Of a stretch of 64,000 bases of DNA, positions 44,071 through 57,491 are shown piece by piece. Under the pieces are notes generated by a model. It was not told where the DNA came from, did no database searches, and saw only the letters and a list, made by a program, of their open reading frames with translations. The stretch is from Balanoglossus misakiensis (lineage: Eukaryota > Hemichordata): NCBI GenBank assembly GCA_040954595.2, contig CM082577.2:14632001-14696000 (forward strand), written 5' to 3'. Position 1 is the stretch's first letter, and each line of letters begins with the position of its first letter. The position numbers and the translations under genes are program-made.

Positions 44071-47000
44071 ATGGCGACTGTACAAGTAATAACAAGACGG
44101 TTGTACGATATTGCTTCCGCACTTGGGTCAGTAACTAGACCAAGTGAGTTGGAAGCTGTGTTTGACGACATCGTTTTACAAGAAGAAGAACTGGTCCAAT
44201 TATGCATCCATACTGATGTCCCAGACAACGTGTTTGCACAACTCAGTCTTGCTATGACAACTTTGATAGATTTTCTTGATAATCAGTCACAGAACATTGG
44301 TCCAAGCGTCTGTTGGCCGTATCGTTCATACAAAGTGAGTTCCGGGGAGCGTGGTAGACCTCGCTTCGATATCCCGAAAGAACAGTTGCAGTTCTTTGTA
44401 GCAGAAAGATTTAGCGTACCAGCAGTGGCAAAAATGCTTGGCGTTTCGATACGAACCATACAAAGACGTATGTACGAGTATGGCATTTCAATTGCGGAAT
44501 CATATGCGGAGTTGTCTGATGAAGAGCTTGATGGAATGGTTACTGACATAACCAATCGTCTTCCAAACACGGGAATGAAAAGGCTACATGGACTGTTACT
44601 TGCCGAAGGTAAACGTGTGGCAATTTTTCGAGTCAGAGAAAGCCTTCGACGTGTAGATCACAGTGGAGTTGTCAGTAGGAGAAGAACTGCAATACGTAGG
44701 AGGCAGTACAATGTTCCGTGCCCTAATGCATTGTGGCACATAGATGGAAACCATAAACTGATAAGGTTAGTGTACTTATTGGTCAAGCCTGTGAAATACT
44801 CAAACCGAAGGTCTCCATGCGTATGGACAAATGTGTTCTAAAAAACGGCTGGCTGAAATATATTTATAGGATAATGTTGGTGCTCTATCCCAGCTAATTC
44901 AGCAATCACATAACAATTCACTAAACATTTTTCGGGTTAAATACTTGATGATATTAGCATAATTATGTTGAAAATATTTATATTGTATTTTAGGGCAATT
45001 TTTGCGATGTTATTAAAAAGTCCATTTCTCAGAAATTGCCTGTCCTATTTTAAAAAATGGTTTGTAGGATGCTCTGTTCTTATTGTGATGTGTAAAAGAT
45101 TATGATAAAAATATTATTCTCATTCGGTTGATTTTGGGGTCAAATTTTTGGGTCTCTTTTTCAGAAATTGCTTGTCCAGTTGCTTTGAACTTCGGTTTGC
45201 AGGTTCCGGGCAATGTTTGCCATCAGACTTATCTATCATCTGATAAAAAATGTATAAATTTAATGCTAAAGGTATCTTGTTGGGTTTGTTTTGGTAATTG
45301 AGTCCAAATAAAATTGATATATTTCACACTTGAGTGTACCAATTCTGATTAAATGGGAGGACAATGTCCTGACAGTATAAGATGAAATGTTTTTAGAAAT
45401 TAAAGGGACAAAGTCTCTCTCTCGCTGCCCTTTTTTTTCCATTAATTATATTTGATACAAAACACCGTTTGTTATTCTACATGTGGATATATAGTGAATG
45501 AACGTTCAACCACACACAACTTCCATCCTCCTTATAGACAGGAGAGTGAAAAAACTCGCCAAAATGAATAATCGTTCTTTACCATTTATTTATTTTGGGC
45601 AAGTTTTACTCTCATATCATACAAGAGGGATGGAAGTTTTGTGTGGTTGATCATTGATTCACTATATATCCACATGTACATTAACATAAACTGTGTCTGG
45701 TATCAAACATAATTAATGGAAAGGGGGCAGCGAGAGAGAGACTTTGTCCCTTTAAGAAAGCTTGCATTTATGTCACTACACCCCGATTTAATTCACTGGC
45801 GAAGTATTTTGTGATATTGCAGCAAGTTGTATGAACTGACAATCTAAATAGGCAGGATCATATTTCACTAACAGCTCAACAATGACCAAAGTTTGTCTGA
45901 CATCCATCATAAGGGACAGACCATTTGATAGCCATGGATTATAGAAGGGGCTAAGAAGATTAAATGTTTGATTGAGTTATGTACAGTAACCATTCAATTT
46001 GATATTGCATGTGATGCATGGATGGATGCAATATACCAAAATGGAGTTGTGGTGTCAATAATGCTATTTTTATCAGTAAAGGTTTCATTTTCAGACCTGT
46101 ATCAACATCACTTGACAAGCCATTTCTGTCAATTTGTTGTCCATAGATGGAAGTTAGTAGTACATGGTGGAGTGGATGGTTTCTCAAGAATGGTGGTCTA
46201 TCTTGTATGCAGTGACAACAACAGATCTGACACAGTTCTTGAAAGTTTTGAAGATGCCACTCAAAGATTCGGAGTCCCATCTCGGGTGAGAGCTGACAAA
46301 GGTGGTGAAAATGTATCTGTTTCACTATTTATGCTCAATCATCCAGCTAGAGGACCGGGAAGGGGAAGTTTCATATCTGGCAAGAGTGTACACAACCAGA
46401 GGATAGAACGTTTATGGCGTGATGTATTTTGTGGTATTTTATTTAAATACTACAACCTGTTTTACTACCTCGAAGATAAATTGCTGCTTGATATAGAAAG
46501 TGACATAGATATGTTCTGTCTGCACTTTACATATTTACCAAGAATAAATCGAGATCTTCAGCACTGGCAAGAAGGTTGGAATCACCACAAACTTAGCACT
46601 GCAAATAGCAGATCGCCAAGACAGCTTTGGATTCAAGGTTCTATGGAAATGGCAGGCTCAAATTACAGACCAATGAGAGAACTATTTGAACCAAGAACTG
46701 AGGTATGTACAGGTGCAGGTTCCATGCACTTTCAAAAGTCCTCATGCTGAGCATTTGTTTCTCACAATTCACACATCAAAATATCTTCAGAGGGACATTT
46801 CCTAACTGAAAAGAATTGAAAATAAGTGCGACATACAAAATTTGTAATTGGCAGATGGTATCTCAAACCAAACTTTGCGACTGTTTCTTTTTAACTGGCT
46901 GACCCTTGCTCTTTAAAGATAATATGTCAAAAGATGGAAAATAGGAGATATAGTGATGATGCTTAGTGTTCTTTTATGGAAATCACAGATAGTGGACGAT

Positions 47001-47279
47001 AATAAGAAACAGATTTGATTTTTGTGCTTTAAACTGAATCTTTTATATTTTTTAAAGGACGAAATCATGCATTATGGGATTGACTGGGATGGACCTCTTC
47101 CAGAAGATACAACAGATGCCAGAGTCGAGATTCCCATAGTTTGTTGTCCTTTAGAAGTTGATGAATTTGACGATCTCATCGGTTCCATTGACCCATTAAG
47201 AGATGGTGATATGTACGGCATATCAGTGTATCAAGATGTGATTAACTTTGTCAAGAGAGTGTTGGAAAACAGCCAATAA
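44071..47279 (+). CDS. Spliced integrase-like (rve/DDE) transposase gene
   Basis: There are three exons: 44071-44765 (donor gttagt), 46147-46702 (acceptor ccatag, donor gtatgt) and 47058-47279 (stop). The phases are 2 and 0 and all match, giving 490 residues. A helix-turn-helix lies near 105-135 ([19 protein letters not shown]) and an IS3-like segment near 165-195. The rve core has D225 in [10 protein letters not shown]282 in RADKGGEN and E319 in [10 protein letters not shown]-rich C-terminal region and a private last exon follow. The layout and motifs parallel the intronless transposase at 8628-9890, at low sequence identity. The intact catalytic triad and frame leave two options: a spliced transposon gene or a domesticated copy. 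It converges on the HECT gene at 50139-63878. Confidence 0.85.
45400..45754. mobile_element. Fold-back MITE in intron 1 of the integrase gene
   Basis: The arms TTAAAGGGACAAAGTCTCTC and complement, about 150 bp each with divergence, enclose a short loop. It lies wholly inside the intron 44766-46146 and has no coding capacity. Confidence 0.88.
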
Positions 47280-47904
47280 AGAAGACTTGTTTTGGTCTTT
47301 ATGCAGATTGTAAACCTCAAGATTTATTGTCTTCCATTTGCCATATGTTTATGGCAAAGCAGAGCTTTTGGGGTAACACGTCTGTCATATGTACATGTAT
47401 GTATGTATGCATGAATCCATGTTATGTATATTATATGTGTGTATGTCTGTCTACAAAAACAAAACAATTGATAGGGATGCATCTGGACTGTTGATTGAAA
47501 TTTGTTTGAATTATGTTGTGTATATGCATATGAGCTCCCTCCCCCCTCCACGAAAAAAAAGATGTCAATTAAGAGCTAATATAGATCTGTTTATTTTGTG
47601 CTGATATTTGGAATTTTCTATTTTAATTTTCTATTGTAATTTCGAGATTTCTTAAATTTGGGGTAAAATATTATCTTCTCAGATACTATTTGTCTGAGTG
47701 ATACTGAAAGCTTTAAAATTTTATACGGTATGCACTATTTCTTGAAAACGGGAGCACAGTGTCATTGTCACTATTTTTCATATGAAGATTGGAAAATATT
47801 GTTTATCTCAAAAACTTGCTACAGGCACTGTATTGATATCACATATTTTGTAAACCATTATTGAAAATGTCACAAAACTTGTATATGTAGAATGTTTTGA
47901 TGTA

Positions 47905-48625
47905 CCGTAGATTGCTTGTAACACATTCCGAACTAATTTCGGAATTCCACATTCCGAAAAAATTATCTGTTCTATTTGCATATACTTAATAGAATGAGTG
48001 TACAATACTTAGAGGTTTACAAATGTGACATTGGATTTACATTTGTCATCCTTTATTTTGCGCCAGTCCTTCCCAAAAATGTGTGATCAGTGTAAAATTC
48101 AGCTGAACTTTCCAGGGATCACACAAATCAGTGAAAAATTCAGCTGATTTTTTCACAGATAATGTCAGTGAATGAAAAATCAGCTGAAAATTTTCCCAAA
48201 CATGTGTGATCACTGAAAAATTCAGCTGACTTTTTACTGAAAGACTTTGTCATCCTTTATTTTGCGCCAGACCTTCCCAAAAATGTGTGATCAGTGTAAA
48301 ATTCAGCTGAACTTTCCAGGGATCACACAAATCAGTGAAAAATTCAGCTGACTTTTTACTGAAAGACTTCGTTCATCAAAAAATTCAGCTGAATTTTTTA
48401 CTGATTTGTGTGATCCCTGGAAAATTCAGCTGAATTTTTTACTGAACATGAAGCCTAAAGCGGCTTTTGGGGGGATGAGAATGACCTTAAAAAGCAAACA
48501 ATGATAAAAACATGTCCAATAAATAGTAACTCTTATATCTGATGAAAAATTTTTAAAATTTAAAAGGAATTCCGAAAATTGTCCGGAAATTCCGAAATTA
48601 GTTCGAAACGTGTTTTGTACAATAT
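47905..48625. mobile_element. Fold-back element with internal tandem repeats
   Basis: The ends CGAACTAATTTCGGAATT and complement face each other. The interior has repeated blocks CATCCTTTATTTTGCGCCAG (48045 and 48250) and many copies of AAAAATTCAGCTGA, some inverted. There is no coding capacity. Confidence 0.7.
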
Positions 48626-49254
48626 ACATTGGTTAAGACTTGGCAACGGACAGAGAAATAAAAGCACCTCACTCCATTATTCAAGTTTATGTATAGGTCA
48701 AAGAGCACCATTCCTATGATTTCAATAAAATTGAAGCCCTATAAAGGTTATCAATTTTTTTAATGCTACTTTAGAGGAGTTTGTGGTGTATGGTTCCCAA
48801 AGAAGGCTTTTTCTGACTGAGCACAACAGAGACAGTTACAACAAAACCAGTCATACCTCTGTTCCCTTTGAATAAAGACAAGATGAAGTAACTAACAAAA
48901 GAACATGTTTTGTTTATTTTTTTATTCAACAATCATTCAACAGGCAAATTCAATTTGCAATAACAGGATGAGGTACCCATTACTCCTGGGTAGGGGAAGA
49001 AGCAATGAGAAGTTAAGTGCCTTGTTCAAGGACACATCATCATGGCCATGCTTGGTCTCCCACTCACCATCTAGCCACTGAACCATGAAGCCCCTAAAAA
49101 GAGTCTAACTACTTGGTAACTAAAAACTTTATAACTAAAGCACAACACAACTATGTGTTTGAAAGCCACTGGCCAGGCCCATTGGACTTATAACCCCCTC
49201 CCCCCCAAAAAAAAAAAAAAAATCTTGGGAGAAATCAACTGCCTTGGATTGTGA

Positions 49255-49378
49255 AGAGATGGGGTGATCTTTCACGCTCCGTATATATGGTCTTTTCTTC
49301 CGGGGTCCGACCATACTGAGGAATGGACCCCGGAAGAAAAGACCATATATACGGAGCGCGAAAGATCGCCCCATCTCT
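49255..49378. repeat. Near-perfect 124-bp palindrome
   Basis: Two arms of about 50 bp (AGAGATGGGGTGATCTTTCA... and complement) flank a loop of about 20 bp; only two or three mismatches are seen. It would form a strong hairpin in RNA or single-stranded DNA. It is probably a short fold-back MITE. Confidence 0.9.
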
Positions 49379-50138
49379 ACATCAAATTTTAATCAGATTG
49401 GTGTATGACATGTCATGGTACATTGTCCATAACACAACTCTAAAAATAGCAATAATGTTGCTTAGCTACTATAGACTTGGACGGTACTTAAGACAAACAT
49501 AGTACAATACCAGATTGCAAGTGCAAAGTTTCTTGACAATATTCTTGCGGCAGAATACCCTTTGCATACATACATGCGCATCTGTGGACAGAGGAACACA
49601 CATGTAAATGAATAATTTCAAGGAAAGAAGCTAGTTGCTGATTTTTTGAGATATTCTAAGGATAAAGATATTCTAAGGATCTCAACCAAAGCATGGAACC
49701 AAATATGTAATCCTTGTTCCAGACTATTTCTGGTGGTACTAACAAGTGAATTACAGTACAGATACAATGTAAAATACAAAATGTCTTTTGCTAATGCACG
49801 AAAACAGAGATATCTTGTAACAGTCTTCTAAACAAGCGGCCTGTATGAACTGTGGTTTCTGAGAAGAAGTCAATTGTTGACAGACGGACAATCCACCTAT
49901 CTGATAAGCTCTGCGTTGTTGACAGCAGAGCTAAACGTGTATAGTGTATCCCAGTATATCAATAGAATACAATGTATGCTCAACTGACAATATAGAGGAA
50001 CACCTCTGCAATATAACTTTGCAATTAAGTTCAGAATATTCAACTGTGATATAACATTCCATAGATCACACCTAAATGTGAGTTCATTAATTGCTAGATC
50101 ATTTCTGTCCTTTCTATTCAACTGGCACTCTGTATCTA

Positions 50139-53100
50139 CTAGACATTACCAAAATCACGACTATTTGCTAGAGCAAAAGTTAGTCTCTCTGAGAATTCAT
50201 CTATGCAGCTGAAATATCTTGGCAATCGCAGAGTATTGGCACATGTATTGGAAGTGGGAACAGTGGAATTTGTGATAAATTCTATGGACAGCCTTTCTTT
50301 GAAACCTAAAGGGGGTATTGAATGTGCGCCTGTGAAGAATGAGAGAATGTCAGCAAGTGTTATGACATCTTCAGTAGATTCATTTTCACTCCCAGCATAC
50401 AGACTTGCTTTCTGATTCCCTGTAAGACATAAAATAAATGAAAATTGGAGAATGCACATGAGTTATATATAAAGTGGGCATTCAACCCATAAGACCCTTT
50501 TCTGCAGAAAGTTATTTAAAGGGGAAATAATTTACTGCATTTTGTATTTTTAATCTTTTTGGCACTTAATACGTGGTTACTGACCTTTAGCACATTCATC
50601 GATGAATTCAAACCAATAGTACATAGTAGTTTCTTCTTGTGTTCTGTTATTCGACCCACTTGGACTATATTCCACATGCATAGCTTTAAAGTAATCAGCT
50701 GATGGATACAACTTCTTACTGAAACACATGAAGTGCTCCATAGACCCTAATTTAAAGAATAAAAAAAGATTGCGTAAATATACCTCTGTGTATCTGTTCA
50801 GATTAATTTTTAAAAACTTGGTCTTATTATAGATAGCCCCTAACAGAGAGATCCCTCCATTGGAACCACCATATTACCTAGATAGATTCAAAGTTTACAT
50901 GTATTGTTTTCATCAAACGGTTCATCTGGAAAGTGTTGCATGTGAAGTGAATCCAATGCCTCACCCAATCTCCACGCAAACACTTGGGGTGGATAATTCT
51001 AACCTAGCTAGGGAGTCCGACCACTACCCCCCACCAATCTCTGCCACAGGCGACAATTCACACCCACTTTTTGGGTGTTGCGCGTTTTCTATAATATACA
51101 TTTCCTGTTTTTTTATGTTTAATATTTTGAACCAAAAAATATAAGAACTAAAAAATGCACCAGTTTCAAAGTCGATCCTCGATTCTGTGAACACTTGCAA
51201 AACATAGATCCTGCTCTGGGTTACATAAATGTAAATTAACAATTCAAGATGGCTTCCATATTTATTGAACCAACTGAGCACGCGCAGAACTGAAAGAAGA
51301 TCCGGTCTGGAATATTTAAATTTGCCTCTGGCAGAGAATAGTGGCTATTAGTCAAACTCCCTAGCTAGGTTAGTCTCTGTGTGGAGATTGTGCCGCACCC
51401 TGAAGAGAATAACCTAGCTATATTTCAATAACTGGAACAAATTTCGCAAAATTTGCAGAAATTATAATCATACTATTTCTAAGATTTAACAATGCTGTCA
51501 GACAGTTGGCAGTGGCATGCAAGTTAATTGCTTATTTGCATATTGACAATTTTTTGCAATTAGGCACCACATCTTGAAAATTAACTGTGCAATTTAATCA
51601 GTGACTGTATACATACCAGGTTCTGCCTTTATCAATTCCTTTACATTCAAGATGTTCATCCCATCTGAGAATTGGTTTATCCCGGATATTGCTTTATATA
51701 CGCAGTGATGTGCTATTAGATTTTGAAGAATTGCATCTTTCATGTCTAATGTGATTGTATCGATGGGATCCGTACAGCCTGTTATATTGGCAACGCTTTC
51801 TTCGCCAATACGAGATACAGCAATTCTGAGGTCCTCATTTGTGTTACTGGACTGGATCTGTATAAATAGGATACAGGGTTATAATTAAAGTACTTTATTT
51901 ACACAGAGTTTACCTTAATAAACAAAATTGTCAACCATGTTGAAGAATATCTCAATACCTATGCAGTGGAGGCAGTATCAACGTAAACAAATACCAAAAA
52001 AAATCCTTTTCCTTTGAGAATGAATATTGCAAATGCAAAGGTATTACACATGTATGTCACTGAAAGGTGTCTCCAACAAAACTGCCTATACCATATCTCA
52101 GTAATACTTAAAATACAATTTTTGACCAAAATGACCCAAAATCCAGTCACTCTGACAACAATCACCAAGGAAAGGCATGCGCATATGTAAATTCATAGGT
52201 CTTTGCCTTCATGCTAACTCTTAACAAAATGGCAAGCAGGATTGCACAGTAATACTAATAGTTTAAGTATCATTTTTGCCCAGAAGTCAGAAAAATATTC
52301 AAATAAATAAAAAAATACAGATGTCGACACAATATGAACAAATCTTCATAGATTTTGTCTAAGGTACATAGAAACTATATACAAAGGCAATCTGGTCAGC
52401 ATTTTCAGAGGGTTTTTTTTAGTTTTCACAATTTTTGGACAGTTGAAATACACACACACACACACACACATACATACATACATACATACATGCAGACAGG
52501 CATTTATTCAAGCCTATTGCCATATATGCATATGGCATATGCGAGCCAAAAATCTCACCTGCTTCGCTATCAGCTGTATCTCATAACCAGGAATTTCATC
52601 AACGTCTTTCATTTCTGCAACACAGCCTTTTGCCATGTATTGGAATGTTCCTTGGCTCAGGCAGTGTAGTCCTGGACCGCCATGGCAAAGAGATATAGCA
52701 ACCATCTTGCCTGCGGTGAAATACCTTCTTTCAGCCAGATAGTGCAAATCATGGGAAAAGCTTAGGTTGTTTTCCTTGCCTTCAAGAACACCAGATGTTT
52801 TTACAGCATTAATCAATAAACTGCAAAATTCCCTTCTTGGTCCCCCATCATCAACCGCACTTTCACCAATAAATGACACTTTCATCGGCTTGTTTGGGTG
52901 GAAATCAGATCGATTTATGGCCCTTACAGCTGTTTGCCAAAAATTCGACCTTAAAATGTTAATGCGTTGATAATCATCATCATCATAATCACTACCAATT
53001 CCTTTGTTGTAATCCAAATGCATTTGTTCCACCTGGTGATTTAGTACTTGGACAGCATACTCCAGACTACATCTATATGACAATCAAAAAGACAACAAGA

Positions 53101-56100
53101 TTATAGTGATTCAATCTGCAATGGTTTATCCAATTTTTTATAATTTAGAGTGCAATGAGTTGCAATTTTTTCCATTTTCTGTTTTTCAATTGTTGAGATT
53201 TGTAAAGACTGACCCTCTGGTGTCATTGTAATATTCAGTCATGGTGCTTTGTCCTTTGAACGAACAAAAATAAAAACAAACAATCACACAAACTGGCTGA
53301 CTGTTTCCTAAATTTGATCTCATTGCACACAAAAATCATATACAAAATAGTGCAATACCTTTGTACCATATTTGAAACAATCAGCATAGGAGCATGTCTG
53401 GATATTTGCTCTGCACATACAAAAACACGAGCAAAATGCCTGAGTGGAAGCAATATTGGATCATATCTCAAAAAAAATTGAATTGCTCTGGACATTACAA
53501 AATTAAACTGGTGACTAGTCAACCATCTTGGATCAGATTGCAAGTAAAATGCCACACATATGAATGACATGTTACACTGTCCATGAGCCAAATTCTGTAC
53601 AGCCACGTCTAAGAAAACGTTCTGCAGTCAAAGCATGTACGCACACAAAACCTAATCTGTATGTCACAGTTTCATCTGATGGAGACTAAAAAGTATGAAA
53701 AACTTTGCAACAAATTCAGCTTATGTCCTTTTTATTTGCAAGTATTAGATTAATATTTTATTCAAAATGACCAAAAGAGTAGATTGTAACACTATGGTGA
53801 GACTGCAATGTCACTGTTTCCATGGAAACAATGTTTGGTACCACCTCTTTCCTTTGGTCTTTGTCGTGTCTTTTATGGTACCTTTTGCTCAGCAGAATAT
53901 CAAGAATTTGAAGTGCTTATAGAATTTTCACCGCTGTGATAGGAGGTCTGGGTTGTTGTTTTATGTGTTTAACAAGATTTTGACAGACCTTGTGTACTTT
54001 CTCGACCTGCCAGCAAATAAGCTGAACATGACAATTAAAACAAAACAAAAACTTTGAATCTGGTAAGTTCACATAGTTTTGAATGTGGTAAAATGGCTAA
54101 ATCTCACAACTACTTAAAAGCCAACAATATTAATCAGTATTTGAATGAAGTAAAGTAAATGGACTTATTATGTGAAAAAAAAAGAATGACAAAGCATCAC
54201 AGAGGAAGCGAGTACACACGTGCAAATGTCATACCTTGGGTACAGTGGAGCATTGTTAGCTTCTATGGTTTCTTCTTCATTTTCTTCTTGACTATCAACA
54301 CTACCAGTACTATCCAATATCTGTGAATAACTCCTATCATATTGGAAGTAACGTAAAAGTTACATTATCAAAGGTAGGACAATGGAATGTCACTCACTTA
54401 CCATTATGGTAACTATATTTGCATAATTTACATACACTTACATAAATGGCAGGTGTGTCTTTGGTTAAAATAACTTATCTAATGATCCAGGATACAATAA
54501 ATCCCAGTCTCTGTATAGAGTATTTCTATTGGAGCTGCGCTATAAGTTATCGCTCTCATACTGTATGGATCAGTTACCCTCGATAGAGAACCACCCAATA
54601 TACCTTGCCTGCAAGAAGTCGAACATATAATGTTGACACCAATTAGTCCATGGGCCAGACAGGAATTTGGTATCAGAAAGATGGACAAAGCCTCACATGG
54701 TTTTTTGGAAAGGCCTATATCTCTAGATTATAAATTGGGGTGATAGCCCTGCCTATCGAGTAGCTTTCTGCATTTTTTCCCTCAAAAACTAATGTAAGAA
54801 CCTAAAAATTTCCGACCCAAATTTTGGGGGTAGGGGAACTTTAAATTGCTGTAACTCCAGCAAAACTAAAGCCAGAACAGTCATTTACCACTCAAATTGT
54901 GTGTTTTTTAGAACTCTACCAATATAATATATTTTGGTGGGAATTCGTTTTGAATTGAGGTCAATAGAGGTCAAAAGGTCATGAAATTTGGGTCATTCTG
55001 AAAATTTGTAGTATGACTATTTCTTGAACGATTTTTTTTAACTTAAGTCTTCAAATGTCATTTACAAGATAAAATACTCTCCCAGAATCTATTTCAAACC
55101 AATAGAAAACCTTATTATTCATTTATGACCAGAAAAACACAAATAAAGAGAAACGACAGAAAGACATCCAATTTTCCACTCAGATTTAAGGGTAGGGGAA
55201 ACTTAAGTTCTTGTAACTCCGGCAAAAATAAACCCAGAACAGTCATCTACCACTCAAATTGTGTGTTGTTTAGAACTCTACCAATATAATATATTTTGGT
55301 GGTAATTCGTTTTGAATTGAGGTCAATAGAGGTCAAAAGGTCATGAAATTTGGGTCATTCTGAACGTTTGTAGTATGACTATTTCTTGAACGATTTTTTT
55401 GAACTTATAAGTCTTTAAATGTCATTTAGAAGATAAAATACTCTCCCAGAATCTATTTCAAACCAATAAAAAACCCTATTATTCAATTACGATCAGAAAA
55501 ACACAAATACAGAGATACGGAAGAATGGCACAAGACTTCAGACCCTGTTATTGGGGTAGTAGTTGTAACTCCGGCAAAAATAAAGCCAGAACAGTCATCT
55601 ACCTCTCAAATTGTGTGTTTTTTTAGCACTCTAGCGATTGTATATGTATTTGTTGCAATTTTGTTTTGAATTTAGGTCAAAGAGGTCAAAAGATCACAAG
55701 ATTTGGGTAATTTCGAAAAATTATGGTACGAACATTTCCCGCATTAATTTTTTAAACCCAAGTCTTCAAATGTCATTTATGAGATAAAATACTCTACACG
55801 ATTTTTTTTCAGACCAATTGAAGACCTTATTATTCAATTACAATCAGAAAAACAATTAGTAGAGAAACGGGATAATAACAAACAATTTCCCACGGATTTT
55901 GGGGAAGGTTTGGCCATCTAACAGGTAAGTATACACCCATTGCAACTGATCATGCACATATGGTGTTTAGGAGAACGGATGTGCAAATTTGTGAACCTTT
56001 GCATGCTGCTCATGTGCACTGTACTTGTATGATGATTCCTAACAATACTACGAGAAGGGGCCATTATAGCATTGTAGCTCTGATTGTGTATTATTGTTGG

Positions 56101-57451
56101 ATACCATCCTACAGTGTACAGGCACAGCAGATGACAAGCCAAGCAAAGGTTCAAAAATCTGCTTATTTTTTTTCCTCAATACAATATGAGCATGATCTAT
56201 TTATATTCAGGTCCAGTATAATAAATAAAAAAATGGCCTCGTCACTCTACAAGATCACGCCTCCTGGATAACTTTGCTGAATACAGCTAACATACAAAAA
56301 TACAAACCAATTCAGGACCTCGCCATTGGTTTGGGCGAAGGTGAAATTCCTCAGGTGCAGTACCATCGGAAATGCCGAAGTCTCTTTACGATGAAAAAGG
56401 CTCTTGAATCTATCCTTTCTAAAGAGCAGTCGTCATCAACTGAGGGAACCAATACACTGGAACGTAAAAAAGAGGTCGAGCATACAAGGGTCTCGGTGTG
56501 ATCACATTTGCCTATTTTGCTCCCCCACCAAGTACATGAAGGGAAGTAGGACAAGAGCTCCTTTAGTTCGTTGTCAGCAATTGCGTGCGGACAACACATT
56601 AAGGGAGGCAGCAACAAGAAAAATGACAGTAAAATTCGTGCACTTCTCAGTCGTGAGTTGGTTGCTGCTGAGGGTCACTATCATAGAAAGTGTTATAGGG
56701 ACTATACAAGGCCTGATATTCAAGCAGGTTCAAGTCATATGGAGGTTGATGAAAGTCAACATGATCAAGATACTAGTTATGAGGATGTCCTGCAAATTGC
56801 TGAAGAAGAGTTATTTTCTTTTATCAGAAATGATTTGTTCACAAACCCTGAGGTAGTTCCCCTGACTGATGTATCAAACAAGTTAGTTACCAAAATGCTC
56901 CAACTTGGAGTTAAACAGGTTAACAATTCCACCAACAAAACTTGCAGCATAAGCTAAATACGGAATTCAAAGGGACATTGATTTTTTTTGAATGATGTAA
57001 ATGGTAGGGAGCATGTATATCCGTCATCACTAGATAAAGGTACTGTTGACCTGAAGTACAATGCTGTAAGAAAAGAACTTCTTGCAGCAGAAAAACAATC
57101 ACATGAAAGTATCATCACCACATCTGCTCTAATCCTGCTTACGCTGCTTGAATATCAGGCCTTGTATAGTCCCTATAACACTTTCTAAGATAGTGACCCT
57201 CAGCAGCAACCAACTCACGACTGAGAAGTGCACGAATTTTACTGTCATTTTTCTTGTTGCTGCCTCCCTAAATGTGTTGTCCGCACGCAATTGCTGACAA
57301 CGAACTAAAGGAGCTCTTGTCCTACTTCCCTTCATGTACTTGGTGGTGGAGCAAAATAGGCAAATATGATCGTACACCCGAGACCCTTGTATGCTCGACG
57401 TCTTTTCGCGTTCCAGTGTACTGGTTCCTTCAGTTGATGACGACTGCTCTT

Positions 57452-57491
<40 letters not shown>

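Larger units (their letters stand above)
47280..50138. other. Convergent interval between the integrase and HECT genes
   Basis: No gene is supported. It holds a fold-back element (47905-48625), a perfect-arm hairpin (49255-49378), a short (ATGT)-rich tract near 47395-47410 and A/C-runs near 49194-49222. Confidence 0.5.

Noticed and set aside
54479-54688. Possible extra HECT exon (minus strand, RQGILGGSLSR)
   Set aside because: Its donor leaves a phase that would create a stop in the next exon, while direct splicing from 62033 to 54333 keeps the frame.
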